A stretch of 64,000 nt of DNA from assembly GCA_027257055.1 (NCBI GenBank), contig JAPVLO010000074.1, positions 4,603,001-4,667,000 of the forward strand, in the 5' to 3' direction. The position numbers and the translations under genes were made by a program. Source of the stretch: Cephalopachus bancanus. Taxonomy: Eukaryota > Chordata > Mammalia > Primates > Tarsiidae. Each line of letters begins with the position of its first letter. The first letter of the stretch is position 1. Positions 44,800 through 55,022 of this stretch are shown here, in pieces. Under the pieces are notes generated by a model that saw only the letters and a list, made by a program, of their open reading frames with translations, searched no databases and was not told the DNA's origin.

Positions 44800-44950
44800 A
44801 ATATAGTACTAGCAATAATAATAATAATGAGTGATATCTCTTAGCAACCTCTGTGGCCCAAGCACTGCTAGACACTTCATATATGTGATAACATGTAGGG
44901 TACACAGCAACAAAGAAGTTAGAAATTATCTCCTTGATTTTAAAAAATGA
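44800..44950 (-). mobile_element. MIR SINE fragment, antisense
   Basis: AGCAATAATAATAATAATGA, GGCCCAAGCACTGCTAGACA, CTTCATATATGTGATAACAT and AATTATCTCCTTGATTTTAA match the left (reverse-complemented tail) part of MIR. Confidence 0.6.
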
Positions 44951-46789
44951 ATAATATGCTCTAAAAGCAGTATTTTGGATCTTAGGTACAATACTCTTAT
45001 CAAAACAATTGGCTAAGAAAGAGTTTATAATCAAATCTAACAAAAAAGAAATATTACTTTGAACAAACATACACAATTGTTTTCCAATGCAGTTCAAAAA
45101 CATGAAAACATGTAAGTATAAAATAACACTAGCTTTAATAACCCCTGGTACAAAAAATTTACTTTTTTATGTGCTCATAAAAATGTGTTTATACCACTAG
45201 TAATTTAAAATAACGACACTGCATGCAACAACTATTATAGTACATAATGTCAGTCTACCAATAATTAAATAACACTTCAAGTTATTTTAACACTTCTGTC
45301 ATGTATTTCCAAAATGAATTGCCTTATATCATCAAAACTTCAATTTTCTTTATTATTTGAAACATTTTCTGAGGAGTTCCAAAACATGTTGTAGTTAAAG
45401 TGCAGTGTATATTCCTCTAATTCTTTTCTTTGTGTGTGTGCCCTGGGTATTAAGCAAACAATGGTAATATATAAAAGCAAGACTGTCTTCATACAGTGCA
45501 ATCAATTCAAGATCATGTTCCAGCAGTGATTAGGAAAGTGCTTTGTTCATCATGCTCAGTTGAAGAAAGAGTGAGTTTCGGGCTTTTTTTTTTTAAACAG
45601 AGATCAAGTCTGTGTATGGAAATGAATGCAGTGGCAAGTCTGCCCATAGTATTATCATTCAAATTAAAGTTAATGTTTTAATGATCACGTTATAAATATT
45701 AATATACTCATTAGTTCACTTTGGCAATGGTTATTTTTCATACCTGTGTCATATCCTACCCCAATGAAAAAGGAAAGTGTCAGTAGAAGAGTCTATGTTT
45801 GACAGTATACTGCTCACTGAAGGGTCCTTCTTCATTTATTTTACCTAAGTTTAGGGAAAATTTGGGGGGGGGAGAAGTAAATGTAAAGAAAGCTGTTAAG
45901 CTACTGAACACAAACTTCTTGAACCACATGAAGCAGCATAGTACGGTCATTTGAACTTTTGAATGTTGGACCTAAGCAATCATAAAAATGTAAAATTATG
46001 TAATTTAAATAATATTGGTTGTTATAAAAATTCAGGTAATATACTAAAAGATGCTATACGAGCAGAATAAATGAAGAGTCAATAGAGATAGTATTAAGAT
46101 AAAAGAGAGGAAAGATGGAAAAACAGAGCAGAGAAATAGAATGAAGGGGGCAATAGAGACAAGATAGGCAATTAATTTCCTCCATTGTGGTCTGGGGTAA
46201 ACTGTGGACCAAACTGTGCTCCTATATCCTATCTGGGATTACCTTCCTTAGGCTACTCCTCTAATGTCTTTGTTCGTAGGTCCCAAGGTACGTTTGGGTA
46301 GCACAGAGATGTCAACACAGAAGTCATTTCTTTCTGCGTTTTCCTTCTGGTACAGAGTATAAGTACTGTAGTAGGAAGTACCTTTGATCAAGACAGGAAA
46401 AGTGGGTGAATTAATTCTGAATATGTTTTTTGACTAAAACACAGAATCTGCTGAGGGTTGGATGTGAGGTATGAAGGAAAGACAGGGACCAAGGATGAAT
46501 TTTATTTTTGAGAAACTAAATAAATAGAATAGAAAAAGAAATGCTGGGGAAGAAGATAAATCTTGATGTTTATTTTGGATAGGTCAAGCACACACACGGG
46601 ATAAAAACTGGTGATCCCTCTACCTATAGATTTCAAAATAAAAATAATAACAGATACAGTTTAACTCATTACAAATATCCCAGACAGTACTTAAAAGCTA
46701 TTATAGATTAATAGCTAAAATATAAATACTACTTTAAACAAGAGTATGAAATAGTTAGCTAATACTTATATATCCATAATAATAATATA
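44951..46789. other. Unique non-coding sequence
   Basis: A G-run of nine at 45865-45873 and a T9 at 45585 are the only local features. Between 46190 and 46330 the sequence is GC-richer and could be part of an old LTR, but no landmarks matched. Confidence 0.35.
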
Positions 46790-47020
46790 AACTATTTATT
46801 ATTTACAAATACTAAGCACTCATTTACATGTATTTTTATACCTTTTGAATTATCACTCTCTGCACATAAGTAATATTATTGTCATTTTACAGACAAAGAA
46901 TTTAAGGAAAAGGAAGATTAACTTTTCTCATGTCCAAAATTTATAGTAGTTGTCAGAGTCAGAACTTAAGTGAAAATCTTTCAGGTTTCTAAATTATATT
47001 CTCAACTACTATACTACACT
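46790..47020 (-). mobile_element. MIR SINE, antisense
   Basis: TACAAATACTAAGCACTCAT, CACATAAGTAATATTATTGT, CATTTTACAGACAAAGAATT, GTTGTCAGAGTCAGAACTTA. Reverse complement of the MIR consensus, moderately diverged. Confidence 0.75.
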
Positions 47021-47676
47021 ATACTTAAGGCTACCTATAAATAATTATATTCCCATGAAAATAATAGAAATATATGTTCATGGATAAAGTGAAACCAGTT
47101 CATATACAATAATTATGGAATATACAGAAAGGAAAGTTTCAAAAAATATGAGTATTAATATAAAGTAACATTAAACATTGAACTGGGAACTTAGAGTCAT
47201 GGATTGTATTCCTGGCATATTTCTAGGTAGTATTGAGGAAACTAAGTTTCTGTTTTCTTAAATGACACATCTAAAGTAATCTTCAAACTTTTTTCTTCAC
47301 TTTATAATAAATTTCATCTAATGTTTGAAAAGGATAGAGGAGGAGATGAAACTTTGCTTAGACTCCCGGGAGGAATAGAATTTACATATAGGGAAACATT
47401 TTCACAATTACAATTAATGTAACCACTGATAAGAAAGGATTTACTTATTTTTGTCATTTTGCTGTTTTCTGCATATTATATATCTTTGTTCCTCATTCTC
47501 TATCTTCTTTTGTGTTAGATAAATATGCTCTATTGTACTAGTCATATTCTCTTCTCATTTACTTTATTGTATGTTTTAAATATTTTCTTAGTATTGCCCT
47601 GAAGATTATGGATAGCATACATTTATAAAATATTGCATTTGAATGGAAACAAATTTAGCTTCAATAACATAAAAAT
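47021..47676. other. Unique non-coding sequence
   Basis: No named repeat. The T-rich part from 47450 on may be the continuation of the antisense L1M that resumes after the Alu. Confidence 0.3.
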
Positions 47677-47686
47677 ATCTGTTTCT

Positions 47687-47977
47687 GAGCTGGGCTCGGT
47701 GGCTCAGCCTGTAATCCCGCGCCTTTGGGAGGTCGAGATGAGTGGACTGCCTGAGACCGCGGGTTCGAGACCCGCCTGGGCAGAGAGAGACCTCATCTCT
47801 ACAGTAAATCAAAAAATCAGCCGGGCATGGTAGTGCATGCCTGTAGTTCCGGCTACTTGGAAGGCTGAGGCAGAAGGATCGCCGGAGCCCAGCAAGTCAA
47901 GGTTGCAGTGGCCGGGAGTGGCCACTGCACTCCAGTCTGGGTGACAGAGTGAGACTCCAACTCAAAAAAAAAAAAAA
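47687..47977 (+). mobile_element. Young dimeric Alu with perfect target-site duplication
   Basis: The duplication ATCTGTTTCT is at 47677-47686 and 47978-47987. Left arm from AGCTGGGCTCGGTGGCTCAG, box B region GCGGGTTCGAGACCCGC at 47759-47775, right arm with GGGAGTGGCCACTGCACTCC, tail A14. Of the young Alus here it is the clearest reference copy of the lineage-specific subfamily. Confidence 0.97.
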
Positions 47978-48479
47978 ATCTGTTTCTATGCAATTACATC
48001 CCCAATTTATGTTGCTGTTATGATCACAAATTGCATCTTTATATATTGCAAGCACAATTACATAAATATATAAATCTGGTTTTATGTATTATTTTATACC
48101 ACATTAGAAGCAAAAAGAAGAGTTACAATACAAAAATCTAGTAATACTTGCTATTATACATAGCTATGTAGTTACCTTTCATGGTGATCTTTTGTTCTTT
48201 GTATGGCTTTAATTTTTTTGTATTGTGTTCTTCATTGTCAGCTTGAAAAACTTTTTTGAGCATTTTCTGTAAGGCAAGTCTTCTCACAACAACACCCTCA
48301 GCTTTGGATTACCTGGACATACCTTAGTGTTTTTATTAACTTTTGAAATATGGTTTTGCCCGATATAGTTGTAAGTCTTGGTTTAGTAGTGCATTTCTTT
48401 CAGCCCTTTAAATTTGGCAGTTCCCCTGCCACATTTTAATGCACATGTTTTCTGACTTTAAAAAACTAGCTATTAGTTT

Positions 48480-48785
48480 TTTTTGTTTGTTTTTGTTTTT
48501 GTCTTTGAGTTGGAGTCTCACCTTGTCACTCAGACTGGAGTGCAGTGGCCACTCCCAGCCACCGCAGCCTTGACCTACTGGGCTCCGGCGATCCTTCCGC
48601 CTCAGGTTTCCAAGTAACTGGAACTACAGGCGTGCTCTACCATGCCCGGTTAATTTTTTTTATTTTATTGTAGAGATGAGGTCTCACCAAGTTGCCCAGG
48701 TGGGTCTCAAACCCATGGGCTCAGGCAATCCACTCACCTCAGCCTCCTAAAGCGCTGGGATTACAGGCTGAGCCACCGAACCCGG
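48480..48785 (-). mobile_element. Young Alu, antisense, with perfect target-site duplication
   Basis: The 14-bp duplication CTAGCTATTAGTTT is at 48466-48479 and 48786-48799. Subfamily features as in the other young copies; box B stem reads ATGGGTTTGAGACCCAC on the minus strand, where one CpG pair has decayed to TpG and CpA on opposite sides, so one base pair of the stem is preserved as T-A. Confidence 0.97.
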
Positions 48786-49091
48786 CTAGCTATTAGTTTA
48801 AATGACTCTCTTGTACATGAGGATTCACTTTTCTTGATATTTCCAAGATTGTCCCTTTGTCTTTTGATTGTTGCCTATAATGAGTATTAGTGTGGATCTC
48901 TGAGTGTGTCACACAAGCATTTGGTGAACTTTCTGGAGGTCTTCCTTCAAACTGAGAAAGTTTCGGGCCGTTCTTTCTTCAAATAATCTTCCTGCCCTTT
49001 TCTTTCTCCTTGCAGGACTTCCCTAATGTGTATGTTGGTATAGCTGAGAGTGTCACCTGGTTCTGTTCATTTGTTTAATTCTTTTTTATTT

Positions 49092-49130
49092 CCCTAACCC
49101 TAACTCTAACCCCAACCCCAACCCTAACCC
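49092..49130. repeat. Interstitial telomeric repeat (CCCTAA)n
   Basis: Six hexamers and a half: CCCTAA CCCTAA then CTCTAA, two CCCCAA and CCCTAA, ending CCC. Three of six units are exact vertebrate telomere repeat. It lies in the middle of an antisense L1M, and the L1M sequence appears to resume on the far side (TTTCTGACTGGATATTTCAG). Confidence 0.93.
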
Positions 49131-49760
49131 TTTTCTGACTGGATATTTCAGTTGTCTATTCTTTAGGTCTGTATCTATTTGGTTTCTTTATATTATTTGA
49201 CCTCTTTACTGCTATTTTCTATTTGCTTATACACAATTCTTCTTATTTCCTTTCGTTCCTTATCCATGGCTCCCCTTAGTTTTTGAGCACACTTATGGTA
49301 GTTGATTTAGTCTTTGTTTTGTCAGTCCAATGTCTGGGCTTCTGTAAAAACAATTATCATTTTTGTTTCCTATTAACAGGTTAAATTTTCCTGGTTTTTT
49401 GTAAGCCTGATGAGTTTTGTTCAAAACTGGACATTTAAAATATTATAGTGGAGTACCTCTAGAAATCATATTCTCCTTCATTCCCGGGGTGTGCTGTTGC
49501 TCCTTGTTGAGGGTGGCAATGTCACATTGGTAACTTTTTCCAATTATTTTTTCAAATCCTGTATTTCTTGTCATGGGTGGACACTAAAATATCGGGCTTG
49601 CTGTGTCAGCAGTCAGTCAGTGGTTTGACAGAGACTTTCTTAAATATTTGATGCCAAAAAGAAAAGGTGAAATTAATTATCTTATTCTTATTAAGTTGCC
49701 ATTGAGCTAAGACCCCATTTCATTGCTTACCCATCCTGTCTGCAATCTATCTCAGCCTTC

Positions 49761-51089
49761 TGCTTCTGTTTGTGTGAAGACCAAAGAGTGGCTAGAGGTA
49801 TTAGTGTAACGTTTCTCCGGTCTTTTCTGAGCATGAATTGGGGCATGGGAATGCACTTGTACTTGGTAGCACTTCAAAGCCATTTCCCCCAAAGATCATG
49901 CTCTTCAACCTTGCATTGCCTTTCCTTTCCTTTTCTGGCATCTTCCCCCCAGGTAGCCATTGGTAGTACATCTTTAAACACTCCTGACATCTGCCACTTG
50001 GAAAGCTGCTTCAGTCTGTAGGGGATAAAATCAAGGGAAGCCTCTGTGATGGCCCATCAGGGAACCAAGAAATAGGTAAAAAATCCACATCCTCAATTTT
50101 TTTTACAAGGTCTGTATTGCATTCCCCTGGCACCAGAATACATGGATTAATATCCTTGCAGCCAATGCCATGCTGGGGAATGGGATGGGCAATGGTAGAC
50201 AGGTAAATGCAGGAGCCACAACACTCTTTCATCAAATTTTTGCAACCTTTCCTTAAGAGCTCTCCTGATAGCTATAAGTATTTAGTTAGAATCCAGAGGT
50301 TTAAAAAAAAAAACTTGATTCTGTCACTTTTTGCTAGGCTATTTCAGTGGCAGGGTCAGTTCTTAGGGTATTGCACATTACCGTTTTCCATGAAATTCCA
50401 AAAACATTGACTTTAGAATAATATTTAGCAAAATTATTTCATAAGTCGATCACTCCTCTTTGAATACCAATTATTTAACAAAAGCATATATAGTCAACCA
50501 TCAAAAATCTTTCCCAAATAGCAACATTAAAGCATATTATATTGAATAGATTAAAAAGAAGCTAGTTTGTATAGAGGTAAGATATTATATATTGAACCTC
50601 AAATAAAACAGGATAATTGGATGAAGCAGTAAGCAAAGCCATAACTAGAAATCTCTTGGATTTAAAAAAGAACCAGGCTAAGCAAGAGGCAAAACTGTAT
50701 TGAGGCAGAATTAGCAAAAAGCAATCCCTGGTCCTAACTCAGTCTTGACAATTTTTAAAATTATAAGCATAAAGGAAAAAAAGTACAAGCATTAGGTACA
50801 AAAATAAACTAAGCATATTTTGAAGAATAAATATCTGACTGTTCTCAGACCAGACTTCTCTTCAACATCAACTTTTAGAAAGAAATGGAATAAAGTTTAC
50901 AGAATTTTAAGGGAATTTAAAAAATGCAGCCAGATAGGTTATATTTTATATATGATATCGTTTATTTAGTCAACAAATGGTACACTGGCTTGTATATACC
51001 TACCATTGTGAGGTAGTCATAGTTATATGGTCTTAAATGACAATTATAGCCCAGTGTGGAAAAGTAAAAAATCAAGATAAAAAAAGAAT
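49761..51089. other. Unique or very diverged sequence
   Basis: 49761-50050 may be the last part of the L1M 5' UTR. The rest is unassigned. Antisense open frames near 50011-50235 and 49770-50021 overlap and show no motif. Confidence 0.35.
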
Positions 51090-51590
51090 ATAAATACAAA
51101 ATTGTGTAACCACTGTGAAAAACAACATGGTGAATCACCATTCATACACCAATGTTCATAACAGCATTATTCATAATAAGCAAAGCCACAAATAACCCAC
51201 ACAGTTGTTGATAGATGAATGATAAAACAAAGTGTGACTTACATACACAAAGAAAGATTATTCAGTCTTAAGAAGAAAAGAAGCTCTGACATATGCCAGA
51301 TTATCGATGAAATTTGAAGTTAAGTTAAATGAAATAAACCAGTTACAAAAATACTATATGATCCTATTTATATGCAGTACCTAATAAAACTCATAAAAAT
51401 AGAAAGCAAAATGGTAATTGTCAGGGACTTGAGGAAAGAAAAAATATTTAGTTGTTTAAGGGATTTAGAATTTCAATTGGAAAAGATGAAAACATTATAA
51501 AGATGAATGGTGGTGACAGTTGTACAACAGTATGAATCTACTTAATACCACTGAACAGTAAGTACAGTTATATAAATAATGACTTTTGAT
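51090..51590 (+). mobile_element. L1M 3' region, sense
   Basis: CACCAATGTTCATAACAGCA, TTATTCATAATAAGCAAAGC, GAAAGATTATTCAGTCTTAA, CTATATGATCCTATTTATAT, GATGAATGGTGGTGACAGTT and GTACAACAGTATGAATCTAC with ACCACTGAACAGTA, in the order of old L1 3' ends. No coding capacity. Confidence 0.75.
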
Positions 51591-51974
51591 GTTTCTGCAA
51601 AAATATCAATGCTCCTTTCCCGTTGGAATAGAAAAAGCAGACGTTCTGAAATATGTAACTTAAATGGAGAGCAAAAATTAAGTGTGGCAGAATTTACAAA
51701 AATACTGAAAGCATGATAATAAAAAATGTAGTAGTAATACATTTGGTTCATAAGGTAAAAGCAGTATTTACTTTAGTAGAAGCATCTAAGCTTGTGAGCT
51801 GTTTTTAACCAATGATTTTCCTAATCTATGGTGACTCATTTAAAATTATTTTAAATAAAAACGTTCTGTCATTTTAATGGCTTTCTGGAGGACTATTCAC
51901 TTACTTTCTGCTTATTGAGCACCAACTATGATACCAGCTTAAACCTCGGATGTGATGGAGCTCATTTTTGTAGA

Positions 51975-52060
51975 GCAAAGATTGCCCAGTTGTGGTCGCT
52001 GGACCAGCAGCAGGCATCACCAGAAACTTTGGGGGTGGAGGTCTGTGGTGCTTAAACAAG
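51975..52060 (-). mobile_element. MER5A-type hAT MITE, internally deleted, antisense
   Basis: TTGTGGTCGCTGGACCAGCA, GGCATCACCAGAAACTTTGG and GGGTGGAGGTCTGTGGTGCT are both ends of the antisense MER5A consensus with the middle missing. Confidence 0.65.
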
Positions 52061-54374
52061 TTCTAATAATGGTTTCGTTCAAAGATAATCTAGTTGTGCC
52101 ACGCACAACTTTTTATTAAATATTTATAACTTATTTTATTGTGAAATAAATCTGAAACTTTAGATGTAGGCCAGGAAGATATATCTGTCTTAGGCTGAGA
52201 TTGCAAGTTTGAGATCCTTCCTTCAGTAATGGAAACGTACTTAATATATCTATCAGTTCACCAATAATTTTTTTAGGCTGTCAGAGTGGCACTCATCCTT
52301 CCAGCATCTGGAACCTACAGTGCTAAAATATCTGGTAGGAAAAAATGTAGTACTGGAAGAACCATAAGAGACTTTTCCCCCAATTTAGATAGTGTTTATT
52401 TCTTTTTCACCACTCTGATTTATTTCAGATCCTGAAATTACAAGCTTTTGATTTACAGCGTGAATAGTCCTTTGTGTCTCGTGCTAAAACACTTGTAAGT
52501 ACATAGTCATACGTTCCTGGACAATGTGGGTACTCTGAATAACTAGATCCCAAGTCTTTTGCATCAATATTTAGTTAATGAATATAGTAGCCTGTGAGTA
52601 AGTAGAGAATCCTGAGAGCAGATGAGATCCAGATATCTCTGACTCTCACATGCTCACTTTCATGACCTTCATAATATAGCACACACCCAATCATCCGGGC
52701 ATATGGAGAATGTATAGAGATGCAGCATGCATAATTCATAGATTCATAGACAAACGAAGGTCTGAAAATAAATTGTGAAAGCTCATGGTAGGAAGGCAGC
52801 CTTGAGGCATGATGATATTTGTGCTACTTGCCTGATAATTGTGCACCACTCAGAAGAGCTCAGTGATTTTGTAATTAACGTTTGATACACATTACCTTTA
52901 ATTACTTAAGACAGCCTCGCTTGAAAGAATCTGTGTGTAAGTGTGAGTGTGTGCATATGTGTTTCTGTGCAGCGTGATTTTCAGCCTCCTCTAACGAGCG
53001 TTTTCTCCCTACTGCTAAAGTACTAGACTGATCCAGTTCAAAATCCCAGCTTGATGTAAGGACAGCCAGAGTTAGAGAGAAAAATAAGATACCAAGGAGA
53101 CAAATTGAACCAAAAAATACCTCTGGATACTCTTCAAAGAGAAAGAATTTTATCAATAACAGGCAGCAGAACTTTTTGTTGAATCCCTGCTAGAAAAACA
53201 TTCTGCTTATTGCCAGACAAATGTTCTGGTAAAAGAAGGTGTTCATACTCAGTAAGTGATCGCTAACCCTGACTTACAGGTCAAACTTTGTTTTCTCCTT
53301 AAGCATTTGTTTAAGTGGCAGTTTTAATAGTCAAGAATGATTGACTCTAATAGTTTATTAAGTTAATTGCTACAATAATCTGTAACCATCTGGGCTAGAT
53401 CTAAAGCAAAATCATACAGGGACAGTGTTCAGATTCAATGGATACCCATTATCCTCCAAATAGTCACATTTTGCCACTTTCTGGCTCTTCAGAACTTCTC
53501 ATTCAACCTTACATGGGCCTGCACAATCCATAAGTGTGATTGCTTCAGTTGAGAGTGCAAACTGAAGCCCCAGAAATGGAGCGCAAATGATAAAAGAGTT
53601 TTCTTTGGCTCATGAAGTGTTTGTGCATAGTTTTGTTTTTTTTTCTAATCTTTTCTTTAAAAAAAAATTAAATCAGGTGCCAACAACTGATTATTGTTAT
53701 AGTTCATAAACAAAGCTGAATTCTTGGCTACACTTAAAAAGTTTGAATGACCAGCCATATCAGGGTCCCTCCCCACCGCCCCGCAAGGGACCACCACCCT
53801 GTTGGAGATGAGGGTCAGCTGTCCCTTTAGAAGTGGGCGTGTGCACCCCAAGGGATTGCAGTCCTCAACACTAGCTACTGCCACCTCCCCACTGAGGCTG
53901 AGAGCAGCAGCCTTTTATCATCAAGCTTCTGCTGTTGCTTTTTACATACCTGATTCAGTTTATGTATTTGTATGGCCTGCTGGCTTCTGTAAGCATTTAA
54001 GTCTCTCAATATCTGCCGCGGGTATTTCTTCTTTTTTTGCCAATTCACTGGCTCTATTTTCTTCAGTAAAGACTGAGGGTTCAGCATCTCAATCCAGCTA
54101 TGTCATCTTGTAGCCCACATTTTTCAACTAAGGCTACTGCAGCTCTCTGGTTTGATCATTTTCTTTAATATGCAGATAAAATCACTCACATCATATTCTA
54201 TGTTTACAGTAATAAATTCAGTCTTATTTGCAAAGATTCTGGGAGATAGAAAAGGAAATTTGGGCAGGGTTGGGGTTTAAAGAGTGAGTATTCTTGTTTT
54301 TTTTTTCTATTTTCTGTTGCTCAAAATCCTCAGCCCTTCTGATCACCTCTGGCCTTCTTATCATGAGTTATTTT
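52061..54374. other. Unique tract with conserved-element-like parts
   Basis: No repeat recognised over 2.3 kb. 52800-52920 and 53280-53460 are dense in TAATTA-type cores. 53750-54090 is GC-richer, contains a short inverted GGTCCCT/AGGGACC pair at 53764-53791, and has overlapping open frames on both strands (103 codons plus, 70 codons minus). I recognise no domain in either and do not call a gene. Confidence 0.4.
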
Positions 54375-54810
54375 TCTTTATTCATTTTAAAGATGTGGGG
54401 TACAATTCAGGATTATGTATACAAGTTGTCATCGTATAGGTAAAGTTTGAGCTTCCATTTGGCCCCCACTTTGCCTGGTTTGAAATCAGGTATGCTTATT
54501 GGTGTTATATGCCCTCTCCCTCCCCTGGCAGTGTCCTACCACTACCAATCCCTTTCTTACAGCACTATGGTACATGTCCAGGATCCACATATGAGTGAGA
54601 ATATGTGGTTTTTTAGTTCTTTGTTTCTGTGATAGATCACTGAGTATGATAGACTCTAAATCCATACAAGTTTCTGTGAAGTCCATATATATCTCCTTCT
54701 TTATGACTATGTGATATTCCCTCCTCGTGTATAGGTACCACATTTTTTTTAATCCAGTCCAGTTTCGATGGGCAGCGTGGTTGGTTCCATGTTTTTGCTA
54801 CTGTGAACAA
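54375..54810 (-). mobile_element. 5'-truncated young L1, antisense
   Basis: TTAAAGATGTGGGGTACAAT at the tail end, then ATACAAGTTGTCATCGTATA, GAGTGAGAATATGTGG, GTATGATAGACTCTAAATCC and GGTTCCATGTTTTTGCTACT. The uninterrupted order across 54640-54680 (GACTCTAAATCCATACAAG) is another normal reference for the joint altered in the rearranged units. Its 5' end abuts the inverted repeat that follows. Confidence 0.9.
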
Positions 54811-54811
54811 C

Positions 54812-55022
54812 AATTGTTAATCTTATACTTGTCACTACCAAGAGCAATAAAGGGAGGACTGAGTTCATTTCTTGAGAAGGAGAGTATCAGATGGAGCTGG
54901 AGAAACTTAAGTAACTCATGATAAAGCTGTTCTCCAGCTCCCTCTGATGCCTAACTTCTCAAAAAATGAACTCAGTCCTCCCCTTATTCCTTTTAATAGT
55001 GAATAATATAAGATTAACAATT
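54812..55022. repeat. 211-bp imperfect inverted repeat (long hairpin)
   Basis: Left arm 54812-54903, right arm 54930-55022, spacer about 26 bases. Landmarks pair exactly: AATTGTTAATCTTATA with TATAAGATTAACAATT, GGAGGACTGAGTTCATTT with AAATGAACTCAGTCCTCC, and GCTGGAGAA with TTCTCCAGC. Some mismatches and small bulges remain between these blocks. A transcript would fold into a roughly 90-bp hairpin. It may be a MITE with long terminal inverted repeats, or a palindromic duplication; I do not recognise the family. Confidence 0.85.

Larger units (their letters stand above)
48170..49760 (-). mobile_element. L1M-type 5' region, antisense, carrying an Alu and telomeric repeats
   Basis: Landmarks in order: CTTGAAAAACTTTTTTGAGC, TGTAAGGCAAGTCTTCTCAC, AGTATTAGTGTGGATCTCTG, GAACTTTCTGGAGGTCTTCC, GACTTCCCTAATGTGTATGT, ACTGGATATTTCAGTTGTCT, AGTCCAATGTCTGGGCTTCT and AAACTGGACATTTAAAATA. 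This is the same region as the 30.6-35.4 kb L1M and is old and diverged. It is interrupted at 48480-48785 by an Alu and at 49092-49130 by telomeric hexamers. It may extend to about 50050. Confidence 0.7.

Noticed and set aside
49092..49130. A chromosome end or assembly join at the telomeric hexamers
   Set aside because: Only six imperfect units are present and the same old L1M appears to continue on both sides, so it is interstitial.
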